From assembly GCA_017792445.1 (NCBI GenBank), contig CP051232.1:1178001-1242000 (forward strand): a stretch of DNA of 64,000 nucleotides, read 5' to 3'. The DNA is from Maritimibacter sp. (GTDB lineage: Bacteria > Pseudomonadota > Alphaproteobacteria > Rhodobacterales > Rhodobacteraceae). The position numbers and the translations under genes are program-made. This document shows, one piece after another, positions 55,111 to 63,231 of the stretch. The notes beneath the pieces were generated by a model. The model was not told where the DNA came from. It ran no database searches and saw nothing but the letters and a program-made list of their open reading frames with translations. The first letter of the stretch is position 1, and the number at the start of each line of letters is the position of its first letter.

Positions 55111-56361
55111 ATGACCACCCATTTCCTGACCCGCTCCGGAAGCGTCCGCACCGGGCTTCTGGCCGGCGCTGCGACGCTTGGCATGATGGCGGCTGCCGCC
55201 GAAGCCGGCACCGTGCGCGTGACCATTCCGGAGTACAGCTCCAACACCCTGCCCTACTTCGAGCAGGCCGCCGAAGCCTTCATGGCCGAGAACCCGGACA
55301 CCACCATCGAACTGGAAATGGTGCCGTGGACCGCGTTGCAGCAGAAGCTGGTGACCGACATCTCGGGCGGCGTGAACGCCGACCTCGCCGTGATCGGCAC
55401 CCGCTGGATCCTCGACTATGCCGAACTGGGTGTGATCGAGCCGCTGGACGACTACATCACCGAGGAATTCTCGTCGCGCTTCTTCGAAGTGTTCCTGACC
55501 CCGTCGGTGATCGACGGCACCAACTACGGCTTGCCGATCGCAGCTTCGGCCCGCGCGATGTTCTACAACAAGGACATCCTTTCGGCCGCCGGCTACGACG
55601 CGCCTCCCGCGACCTGGGAAGAGCTGATGGAAGTGTCGGCCGCGATCAAGGAATCCGCGCCGGATGACGTGTTCGCCTACGGCCTGCAGGGCAAAAGCAC
55701 CGAAACCGACGTCTACTTCTACTATCCGATGTGGTCCTACGGCGGCACCATCCTGACCGAGGACGGCAAGTCCAACGTCAACACCGAAGCCGGCCTGACC
55801 GCGCTGACGATGTACAAGGAAATGATCGAGAACGGCTACACCCAGCCGGGCGTCGTCGACTACGCACGCGCCGACATCGAAACCCTGTTCAAGCAGGGCA
55901 AGCTGGGCATGATCATCACCGGCCCGTTCGTGTCGAAGCAGATTCAGGAACAGTCGCCTGACCTGAACTATGGTCTCGCCAAGGTTCCGGAAGGCACCAA
56001 CTTTGCGACCTACGGCGTCACCGACTCGATCGTGATGTTCGAGAACTCTGAAGTGAAAGAAGAGGCTTGGGCCTTCCTCGACTTCCTGTTCTCCAACGAA
56101 CAGCGCGTGAAGTTCGACGAGGCCGAAGGCTTCCTGCCGGTGAACCGCTTCGAGGCGGAACAGCCGCAGTTCGCCGACAACGAGGACCTCAAGGTCTTCA
56201 CCTCGCTGCTGGCCGACGCTCACTTCGCACCGCTCGTGGGCGGCTGGGAAGAGATCGCCGACGCGACCCTGACCAATCTCCAGGCGGTTTACCTGGGCCA
56301 GGCCGAACCGGCCGACGCCCTCGCCGAGATCGAAGCTGCCGTGAACGGCATCCTCGACTGA
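55111..56361 (+). CDS. Sugar-type ABC transporter substrate-binding protein
   Basis: 416 residues. Signal peptide of about 32 residues (SVRTGLLAGAATLGMMAAAA, then EA). The mature protein has the family-1 binding-protein layout, VRVTIPEYSSNTLPYFEQAA, then WTALQQKLVTDISGGVNADL, FYNKDILSAAGYDAPP, and TTEDGK-like loops. It is the periplasmic receptor for the CUT1 importer, and the first gene of the rightward arm. A GGGAGAA site precedes the ATG at 55111. The ligand cannot be told from sequence by eye. A hairpin terminator just after it probably raises its expression above the permeases. Confidence 0.94.
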   Translation: MTTHFLTRSGSVRTGLLAGAATLGMMAAAAEAGTVRVTIPEYSSNTLPYFEQAAEAFMAENPDTTIELEMVPWTALQQKLVTDISGGVNADLAVIGTRWILDYAELGVIEPLDDYITEEFSSRFFEVFLTPSVIDGTNYGLPIAASARAMFYNKDILSAAGYDAPPATWEELMEVSAAIKESAPDDVFAYGLQGKSTETDVYFYYPMWSYGGTILTEDGKSNVNTEAGLTALTMYKEMIENGYTQPGVVDYARADIETLFKQGKLGMIITGPFVSKQIQEQSPDLNYGLAKVPEGTNFATYGVTDSIVMFENSEVKEEAWAFLDFLFSNEQRVKFDEAEGFLPVNRFEAEQPQFADNEDLKVFTSLLADAHFAPLVGGWEEIADATLTNLQAVYLGQAEPADALAEIEAAVNGILD

Positions 56362-56372
56362 TCCCCTGACTG

Positions 56373-56406
56373 CGGGGCCCTGTTTCGGCAGGGTCCCGTA
56401 CTTTTT
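56373..56406 (+). terminator. Hairpin between binding protein and permease genes (partial terminator)
   Basis: A ten-pair stem (CGGGGCCCTG, 56373-56382, with CAGGGTCCCG, 56389-56398; one G-T pair) around TTTCGG, followed by TACTTTTT. It starts 12 bases after the binding-protein stop, while the permease genes follow without another promoter being seen, so it probably acts as an attenuator. Confidence 0.75.
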
Positions 56407-56438
56407 GGTTTTTCAGACCGGACAGGACGCGACACACG

Positions 56439-57362
56439 ATGGCCGCCGAAACCCAGACCATGACCCCGGCACGCGCGCAGTCGCGCGCAGCCTACGTCAT
56501 GGCGCCTTACCTGATGATCGCGCCGGGGCTGATCCTTGCCTGCTTCATCATCCTTTATCCGTTCTACGCGCTCATCAACACGTCCCTGCGCGAGGTCAAC
56601 CGGTTCGGGATGATCCGCGACCTGAACAATTTCGAGAACTTCACCGAGGTTTTCTCTGACCCGCTGTTCCACGCGGCGATCTGGCGGTCGGTCATCTGGA
56701 CCGGTTCGGTCGTGGGCGGCACGCTGCTGATCTCGGTCGTGACAGCCCTGATCCTGCACCGCCAGTTCTATGGCCGCGCCATCGCGCGGGTGATCGTCAT
56801 GTTGCCGTGGTCGGTGTCGCTATCGCTGCTGGCGGTCGTCTGGCGCTGGGCGCTGAACGCCGAAAGCGGCCTTCTGAACCATTCGCTGATGCAGATGGGC
56901 ATCCTTGACGCGCCGGTGGTCTGGCTGGGCAACGGCACCATCGCCTTCACCGTCGAGATCTTCATCGGCATTCTGGTGTCGATCCCCTTCACCACCACGA
57001 TCCTGCTGGGCGGCCTGTCGGCCATGCCGCAGGACATCTACGAGGCGGCGACGATGGAGGGCGCGACTCCCTGGCACAAGTTCCGCACCATCACCATGCC
57101 GCTGATGCGGCCCTTCGTGAACATCGCGGTCGTCCTGAACATGATCAACGTGTTCAACAGCTTCCCGATCATCTGGATCCTGACCGAGGGCGGGCCGGCG
57201 AACTCGACCGATATCCTTGTGACGTACCTTTACAAGATCGCGTTCAAGTACGGGAAACTTGGCGAGGCTTCGGTCGTGTCGCTGCTGATGGTCGTCTTCC
57301 TGCTGATCTGTTCGATCATCTATCTACGCCTCATCTCGCGGGAGCAGACCTATGGCAGCTAA
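56439..57362 (+). CDS. ABC transporter permease (MalF-like)
   Basis: 307 residues, six likely membrane segments. The EAA loop reads YEAATMEGATPWHKFRTITM, the ATPase-binding signature of this family, and GGPANSTDILVTYLYKIAF is typical of the MalF-like partner. It spans the inner membrane with the second permease, encoded with an 11-base overlap at its end. It belongs to the importer whose ATPase is in the divergent operon. Confidence 0.95.
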   Translation: MAAETQTMTPARAQSRAAYVMAPYLMIAPGLILACFIILYPFYALINTSLREVNRFGMIRDLNNFENFTEVFSDPLFHAAIWRSVIWTGSVVGGTLLISVVTALILHRQFYGRAIARVIVMLPWSVSLSLLAVVWRWALNAESGLLNHSLMQMGILDAPVVWLGNGTIAFTVEIFIGILVSIPFTTTILLGGLSAMPQDIYEAATMEGATPWHKFRTITMPLMRPFVNIAVVLNMINVFNSFPIIWILTEGGPANSTDILVTYLYKIAFKYGKLGEASVVSLLMVVFLLICSIIYLRLISREQTYGS

Positions 57363-58200
57363 AACCATCGATCCCATGGTGCGCCGCTCGTTCCTGATGT
57401 GGCTGGCACTGGCGCCCCTGCTGATCTGCAACCTGTTTCCCTTCGCGGTGATGATCTCGACGGCGCTGACGCCGGAACAGGACATCTACGCGCAGGGCAC
57501 CCAATGGATCCCCTCCCGCCTGACGTGGGAAAACTTCTCGGACATGTGGGAAACGGTGGGCTTCGGCACCGCGCTGGTGAACTCGCTTGTCGTCGGATTC
57601 ATCACCACGGTGATGACCGTTCTGGTGGCCGTTCCCGCGGCCTACGCGATGGCGCGGCGGCCGTTCAAGGGCATGCAGGCGTTCCGGATCTTCCTGCTGA
57701 TCACCCAGATGTTCTCGCCCGTGGTGCTGGTGATCGGCCTGTTCACCCTGATCGTCGGGCTTGGCCTGCTGGACTCGCTGGTGGCGCTGTCGGTGCTGTA
57801 CTGCTGCTTCCACATCGCCGTGGCGATTTGGATGCTGCAAAGCTACTTCGCGTCGATCCCGATCGAACTGGAACACGCCTCTTGGCTGGAAGGCGCCAGC
57901 AAGGCTTACACGCTGCGCAAGGTGTTCCTGCCGCTGGCCGCCCCCGCGATGGCGGTGGTCGCGCTGTTCACCTTCATCGGCGCATGGAACGAGTACGCGC
58001 TGGCGCTGGCGCTGATCCGGTCGTCGGAAACCTACACCCTGCCGCTGAAGATCGCGGCGCTGACGGGTGGCCGTTACCAGATCGAATGGCATCACGTGAT
58101 GGCGGCCACCTTCGTGGCGACGATCCCCGTCTCCATCATCTTCATCTGGCTTCAGCGCCACCTGATCGCCGGCCTGTCGGGCGGTGCGGTCAAGGGCTGA
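57352..58200 (+). CDS. ABC transporter permease (MalG-like)
   Basis: 282 residues, six likely membrane segments, with the EAA-type loop LEHASWLEGASKAYTLRKVF and the usual MalG ending. It starts within the last codons of the first permease (11-base overlap), so the two are made in equal amounts. The pair with the SBP and the UgpC-type ATPase makes a complete CUT1 importer. Confidence 0.95.
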   Translation: MAAKTIDPMVRRSFLMWLALAPLLICNLFPFAVMISTALTPEQDIYAQGTQWIPSRLTWENFSDMWETVGFGTALVNSLVVGFITTVMTVLVAVPAAYAMARRPFKGMQAFRIFLLITQMFSPVVLVIGLFTLIVGLGLLDSLVALSVLYCCFHIAVAIWMLQSYFASIPIELEHASWLEGASKAYTLRKVFLPLAAPAMAVVALFTFIGAWNEYALALALIRSSETYTLPLKIAALTGGRYQIEWHHVMAATFVATIPVSIIFIWLQRHLIAGLSGGAVKG

Positions 58201-58239
58201 GCCGAAACCAACCCTCTGACAGAAAGAAAAGAGGACAGC

Positions 58240-58626
58240 ATGACCAAGGTCATCGAACACTTCACCCACTCTGGCGCCACCGGCACCCCGCCGCTAAGCC
58301 CCGCCGTGCGCGCCGGCGACTACGTCTTCGTCTCGGGTCAGGTGCCCGCCGGTCCCGATGGCGCGATCGTCGGACACGAGATCATCGGCCAGACCAAGCA
58401 GGTCATGAAGAACATCGAAGCCGCTCTGGCGCTGGCCGGTTGCACCATGGACGACGTGTGCAAGACCACCGTCTGGCTGGATGACGCCCGCGACTTCGGC
58501 AAGTTCAACACGACCTACGGCTCGTTCTTCCCGAACGGCTTTCCGGCCCGGACGACCTGCGAAAGCCGCCTGATGGCGAACATCCTCGTGGAAGTCGAAG
58601 CAATCGCCTACAAGCCGCTCGGCTAA
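58240..58626 (+). CDS. RidA-family enamine/imine deaminase
   Basis: 128 residues of the YjgF/RidA family: a start near SGQVPAGPDG, GQTKQVMKNIEAALALAGC, VWLDD, and the conserved Arg 104 in FPARTTCESRL, which binds the carboxylate in RidA, followed by VEVEAIA. RidA hydrolyses reactive 2-aminoacrylate-type intermediates left by PLP enzymes. Its position in an operon with a PLP enzyme and an amidohydrolase suggests that an enamine or imine is formed in this pathway. 40 bases separate it from the permease gene. Confidence 0.92.
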   Translation: MTKVIEHFTHSGATGTPPLSPAVRAGDYVFVSGQVPAGPDGAIVGHEIIGQTKQVMKNIEAALALAGCTMDDVCKTTVWLDDARDFGKFNTTYGSFFPNGFPARTTCESRLMANILVEVEAIAYKPLG

Positions 58627-58671
58627 GCTCCCGCCAGCACCGGGACAACGGAAAAGAACAAGGACAACACC

Positions 58672-59880
58672 ATGACGGCGCAAGCCAAGACCTACGATCT
58701 GGTGCTGAAAGGCGGCCATCTGGTCGACGAGCGGAACGGGATCGACGGTGTCACCGACATCGCGATCAAGGCGGGCAAGGTGGCGGCGGTCGGGAAGGAT
58801 CTCGACCCGCAAGGCGCCACCGTCCGCGATGTCTCGGGCTGCTATGTCAGCCCGGGGCTCATCGACATCCACACGCATGTCTATCACAAGGCGACGTCGC
58901 TGGGCGTCGACCCCGATTTCATCTCGCGCCGCTCGGCGACCACGACGCTGGTCGACGCGGGCAGCGCGGGCGCGGGCAATTACGACGGCCTGCGCGACTA
59001 TGTGATGAAGCATTCGCCCTATAACATCCTCGCCTTCCTGAACGTGTCCTTCCCGGGCATCTTCGGCTTCGACAAGGACGTGCAGATCGGCGAGGCGACG
59101 CTGGCAGAGATGCTGCCGGTGCACCGCTGTGTTCAGAAGATCGAGGAAAACCGCGACAAGATCGTCGGCGTGAAGGTTCGCATTGGCGGCCCCGTCACCG
59201 GCAAATTCGGGCTTGGCGCGCTGGAACTGGCGCTGGAAGCCGCGAACGCCGTCGACCTGCCTCTGATGACGCACATCGGCGGCCCGCCCCCGTCCTATGC
59301 CGACGTCGTGTCGATGCTGCGTCCGGGCGACATCCTGACCCACTGCTACCGGCCCGAGCCGAATTCGGCGATCACCGAGAACGGAGAGATCCTGCCCGAG
59401 GTTCTTGCCGCCCGTGAACGCGGCGTGCTGTTCGACATTGCGCACGGCATGGGCGCGTTCGGCTACGAAAGCGCCGAGGTCGCACTGCGGCACGACTTCA
59501 AACCCGACGTGATCTCGTCCGACGTGCATGTCGTCGCGATCGAGGGGCCGGCGTACGACATGCTGCACACCATGTCGAAACTGATGAACTGCGGCCTGAC
59601 CGTCTCGGAGACGCTGGCGCGGTCATCGAACCGCCCGGCGCTGGCGATCAACCGGCCCGAATTGGGCCACCTTGGCGTGGGCGCTGTCGCCGATATCACC
59701 GTGCTTCAGGTCAACGAGGCCCGGATCACCTTCAGCGACGTGCGCGGGATCAAGCGCGACGGCAACAAGCTGTTCTACCCGGTGGCCGTCTACATGGCCG
59801 GTCGCGAGTCCGAAATCGCCCGGCGACCGTTCGAGGAAGGCAACTACGTGATGCAGCCCTGCCCCTGCGGGACACACTGA
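58672..59880 (+). CDS. Amidohydrolase/deacetylase-family metallohydrolase
   Basis: 402 residues of the amidohydrolase superfamily. Metal ligands: GLIDIHTHVY (His 67, His 69), a carbamylated-lysine candidate Lys 168 in VGVKVRIGG, MTHIGG, LTHCYRP, and the aspartate in VISSDVH. The overall sequence resembles the group that includes Atu3266-like deacetylases and dihydroorotase-like proteins; members remove acetyl or formyl groups from amines or amino acids. In this operon it likely deacylates the imported compound. Substrate not known. Confidence 0.9.
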   Translation: MTAQAKTYDLVLKGGHLVDERNGIDGVTDIAIKAGKVAAVGKDLDPQGATVRDVSGCYVSPGLIDIHTHVYHKATSLGVDPDFISRRSATTTLVDAGSAGAGNYDGLRDYVMKHSPYNILAFLNVSFPGIFGFDKDVQIGEATLAEMLPVHRCVQKIEENRDKIVGVKVRIGGPVTGKFGLGALELALEAANAVDLPLMTHIGGPPPSYADVVSMLRPGDILTHCYRPEPNSAITENGEILPEVLAARERGVLFDIAHGMGAFGYESAEVALRHDFKPDVISSDVHVVAIEGPAYDMLHTMSKLMNCGLTVSETLARSSNRPALAINRPELGHLGVGAVADITVLQVNEARITFSDVRGIKRDGNKLFYPVAVYMAGRESEIARRPFEEGNYVMQPCPCGTH

Positions 59881-59881
59881 T

Positions 59882-60637
59882 ATGGGGTTCGTCCCGAAGA
59901 TCGAGATCTGCGTGGAAGGCATTGACGAGGCGGTTCTGGCCGCCGAGGCCGGTGCCGACCGCGTGGAACTGTGCACCGCCCTGTCGGAAGGCGGGCTGAC
60001 CGCGTCCCCCGGCTTGCTGCGCGAGGCGGCGGCGCGGGTGAAGACCGCACAGGTCATGGCTATCGTGCGCCCGCGCAAGGGCGACTTCCTGTACTCCGAC
60101 GCCGAATACGCGGTGATGCTGGGCGATGTCGCCGCGATCCGCGAGGCCGGACTTCCGGGTATGGTCTGCGGCTGCCTGAACGCCGACGGCACCATTGACG
60201 AGCCGCGCATGAGCGAACTGGTCAAGGCGGCCGGTCCGATGGACGTCACCTGCCACCGCGCCTTCGACATGACCCCCGACGCCTTCGAGGCGTTGGATGC
60301 CCTGATCCGTTGCGGTGTCAGCCGCGTGCTGACCAGCGGCCAGAAAGCCGACGCCCGCGACGGGCTGGAACTTCTGCGCGGTCTGATCCGCCATGCGGCC
60401 GGCCGGATCGAGATCCTTGTCTGCGGGCAACTGTCGCCCTCCGACATCGACCCGCATGACGAGGGGCTGACCGGCTACGAGTTCCATTTCGCCGACGCAA
60501 CGGTCGAACCCGGCCCGATGGAATACCGCAACCCGGACGTGTTCATGGGCACCGACGACGGGGATGCGGAATACGAACGGCGGGTGATCGACATCACGCG
60601 ACTGACGGCGAAGATCAAGGAAAGCCGCGGGCTTTAA
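59882..60637 (+). CDS. cutC: CutC-family protein
   Basis: 251 residues, a TIM barrel of the CutC family: IEICVEGIDEAVLAAEAGAD, RVELCTALSEGGLTASPGLL, AIVRPRKGDFLYSDAEYAVM, CHRAFDMTPD, and GVSRVLTSGQKADARDGLEL. CutC was once linked to copper tolerance, but the evidence is thin and its chemistry is unresolved; the histidine and cysteine in RAFDMTP/CHR are conserved. It begins one base after the amidohydrolase stop, so the two are tightly coupled. Its presence in a catabolic operon points to a metabolic enzyme role rather than copper handling. Confidence 0.9.
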   Translation: MGFVPKIEICVEGIDEAVLAAEAGADRVELCTALSEGGLTASPGLLREAAARVKTAQVMAIVRPRKGDFLYSDAEYAVMLGDVAAIREAGLPGMVCGCLNADGTIDEPRMSELVKAAGPMDVTCHRAFDMTPDAFEALDALIRCGVSRVLTSGQKADARDGLELLRGLIRHAAGRIEILVCGQLSPSDIDPHDEGLTGYEFHFADATVEPGPMEYRNPDVFMGTDDGDAEYERRVIDITRLTAKIKESRGL

Positions 60638-60699
60638 GCCCTGGTTCATCGCGCTGTGCCATAGCTCTGTCCGACCGCGAAACGGCCGGGAAGGACAGA

Positions 60700-62328
60700 A
60701 TGTCCATCCACATCATCATCACCAGCGTCTCGACGACCGCGGCAGGCGATCATGCGGTCGACGTGACATATGCGGGCGACGTCGTTCTGGTGCAGCCCGA
60801 CCGTGTCGCCGCCGCCAGCGGCACCGGCGCGCGCGGTATCTATGCCGCCGTGGGCAGCATCGACGTCACGGTCGGCGGCACCGTCGCTTCGCAACTGGCG
60901 GAAGCGATCCTGCTGGCGTCGAACGACAACTCGGTCACCATCAGCGCAAACGGCACCGTCCTGTCCGGCAGCGCGGCGGGGGTCGCCTTTGACGGCACGG
61001 GCAACCAGCTGACCAACAGCGGCACGATCCAGTCCGGCAGTTTCGGGCTGTGGGTCACCGGGTCGGGGATGTTCATCAACGCCGGAACGATGACAGCGGT
61101 CGGCCCCGGTGCGCTGTTGCAAGACTTCGCCGGCTCGACCTTCGTCAATACCGGCACCATCAACGCGGACCTGCCCGGCATCCGGCTGGAGGGCGACGGC
61201 AGCCTTGTCGAGAACGCGGGCACCGTGATCAGCGCCGATCACGCGGTGCATTTCTCGGGCAGCGACCCCGGGGCGCGAAACACGCTGACCAACACCGGCA
61301 GCCTTTCCGGGCAGGCCGGCGCGTTTCTTGGCGGCGATGCGGTCGACGTGGTTCGCAACAGCGGCACGATGAGCGGCGCGATAGACACCGGCGGCGGCGC
61401 CGACGAGGTGCTGGTGACCGATGGCCTTGTCGCTGGCGACATTCGCACCGGCGCGGGGGCCGGCGTGCTTCGGCTGACGGGCGGCACTGTCGACGGCTCG
61501 GTCGACGCGGGCGATGGGGCCGACGTTCTGGACCTGCGCGGCGGCATCGTCACCGGTCTCATCGGCGGTGGCGCGGGCGATGACCTGTACATCGTGTCGG
61601 CCCCCCCCGTGTCGTTGGCAGAGGTTGAAACCGGCGGACACGACACCGTGCGCAGCGCCTCGGATCACGCCTTGGCCGACCATATCGAGGATCTTATCCT
61701 GACCGGCGCGGCCGATGTGTCCGGCACGGGCACGGACTGGCAGAACACCATCGTCGGCAATGCAGGCGACAACCGTCTGGCGGGCGAAGGCTCGCGCGAC
61801 GTGATCGAGGGTGGCGGAGGCCATGACACCATCGACAGCGGGCGCGGCAACGACATCGTCGATGCGGGCAACGGCGACGACCGTGTCGCGGGGCGCGCGG
61901 GGAACGACAACCTGACAGGCGGCGAAGGCGACGACTTTCTGTTCGGCGGGATCGGCAAGGACAACCTGTTCGGCGACGACGGGGACGACACGCTGAAAGG
62001 CGGCGGCGGGCAGGATGACATGACCGGCGGCGCGGGGCAGGACGTCTTCGTCTTCACACGCGCTTCGGACAGCCCCCCGACCGCGGGCGACGTCATCACG
62101 GACTTCGCGTCGGGGGAAGACCTGCTCGATTTCACCGGGCTCGTGCAAGGCACGCTCCAGCTGTCGCTGCTGGGAAGCTACACCGCCGGCGCCCCGTCCC
62201 TGCGGACCAGCGAGTCCACGGCCGGTGACACGCTGTTGTGGGTGGACGCGGACGGCGACGGGTCCGTCGATCTGCGGATCAGACTGTCCGGGACGACGGG
62301 ACTGAGCGAAAGCGACTTCCTGCTTTAG
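60700..62328 (+). CDS. RTX-type calcium-binding secreted protein
   Basis: 542 residues. The first 300 residues are repeats of short strands with Asn and Gly turns (NSGTIQSG, NAGTMTAVG, NTGTINADLP, NAGTVISADH, NTGSLSGQAG), like a right-handed beta-helix. Residues about 340-450 are RTX nonapeptides (GGGGHDTID, AGNGDDRVA, GGEGDDFLF, GDDGDDTLK, GGAGQDVFV) that bind calcium. The tail has DADGDGSVD, an EF-hand-like calcium loop. No signal peptide is present, as expected for type I export; export genes are not in the window. Function is not evident: probably a surface or adhesion protein. Confidence 0.88.
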   Translation: MSIHIIITSVSTTAAGDHAVDVTYAGDVVLVQPDRVAAASGTGARGIYAAVGSIDVTVGGTVASQLAEAILLASNDNSVTISANGTVLSGSAAGVAFDGTGNQLTNSGTIQSGSFGLWVTGSGMFINAGTMTAVGPGALLQDFAGSTFVNTGTINADLPGIRLEGDGSLVENAGTVISADHAVHFSGSDPGARNTLTNTGSLSGQAGAFLGGDAVDVVRNSGTMSGAIDTGGGADEVLVTDGLVAGDIRTGAGAGVLRLTGGTVDGSVDAGDGADVLDLRGGIVTGLIGGGAGDDLYIVSAPPVSLAEVETGGHDTVRSASDHALADHIEDLILTGAADVSGTGTDWQNTIVGNAGDNRLAGEGSRDVIEGGGGHDTIDSGRGNDIVDAGNGDDRVAGRAGNDNLTGGEGDDFLFGGIGKDNLFGDDGDDTLKGGGGQDDMTGGAGQDVFVFTRASDSPPTAGDVITDFASGEDLLDFTGLVQGTLQLSLLGSYTAGAPSLRTSESTAGDTLLWVDADGDGSVDLRIRLSGTTGLSESDFLL

Positions 62329-63230
62329 CCCGTGCGATACACCCGCCCCATCAGCATCGGGGTCAGGTACATCGGCACCTGATAGCAGCCGATGAAGATC
62401 AGCACCGGGTCCGTCGTGGCCGCAGGCAGCGCCACAAGGAACAGCGCCACGTTGCGATTGCCCGCGACGATACAGGCGCCGGGCGGCAGACCCGCGGCAT
62501 GGGCGGCGAATTGCAGGCCGAAGTTCATGGCGCAGGCCAGCGCCAGCCAGCCGAGGAACCGCAGCGGCTCGCCGGACAGCGCCGGGACCACCGCCGACAT
62601 CAGCCCGACCACCAGCACGGCAAGCGCGATGGCAAGCAGCCCGTCGATCACGCCGATGGTGTCCGGCGAGGGTTCCGGGAAGCAGCGCCGCCGCAGCGCG
62701 AATGCCGCGCCGGTCGCCGCAAGGATCACCGCCACCAGACGCAGCGCGGCCCCTGCGACTTCGGAAAACCCGCCCAGCGCGGGCGACAGCCACAGGACCG
62801 GCAGCACGGTCAGCGGGAACAGCGCGGTCCCGAGGATCAGCAGCCGCATCGCCGGGGCCGGATCGCGGCCCAGCATGACCGCGAAGGCCGGGCTTCCCGC
62901 GATGGACGGGGCCGACAATGCCAGCGTCAGCGCAAGACCCGCCGGTGTGTCCGCAAGACCCGCAGCGATCAGCAGCGCGACTCCCACGACAGGCACCGCC
63001 ATCTGCAGCACAAGGACGCGCCCAAGGCTCGCCCGCGCTTCTCCAAGGTTGCCGACCGCCGCGCGCATCCCGATCCTGAGAGCGCTCAGAAAGATCAGCC
63101 CGGCCACCAGCCACGGCAGCGCGGGCTTCATCGCCGCCGACAGCGACGGCAGCGCCAAACCTCCGGCCAGTCCGACGATCAGCGCCAGCCGCCCGTGGCG
63201 ACCGATCCGCCGCAGGCCGTTCGCGATCAC
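62325..63230 (-). CDS. BASS-like membrane carrier
   Basis: 301 residues with about nine hydrophobic segments. VAGNRNVALFLVALP matches the conserved crossover of bile acid:sodium symporter-like carriers, and GLPPGACIVAGN lies before it; the rest is poorly conserved. Substrates of the family range from bile acids to organic anions. The GTG at 63230 starts one base after the TRAP stop, which suits translational coupling; an in-frame ATG at 63278 would overlap that gene by 47 bases. It converges with the RTX gene and shares four bases with it. Confidence 0.72.
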   Translation of the reverse strand: MIANGLRRIGRHGRLALIVGLAGGLALPSLSAAMKPALPWLVAGLIFLSALRIGMRAAVGNLGEARASLGRVLVLQMAVPVVGVALLIAAGLADTPAGLALTLALSAPSIAGSPAFAVMLGRDPAPAMRLLILGTALFPLTVLPVLWLSPALGGFSEVAGAALRLVAVILAATGAAFALRRRCFPEPSPDTIGVIDGLLAIALAVLVVGLMSAVVPALSGEPLRFLGWLALACAMNFGLQFAAHAAGLPPGACIVAGNRNVALFLVALPAATTDPVLIFIGCYQVPMYLTPMLMGRVYRTG

Positions 63231-63231
63231 G

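Noticed and set aside
59882-60637. Copper-resistance locus
   Set aside because: CutC is present, but no copper ATPase, chaperone or metal regulator is near; the operon is catabolic.
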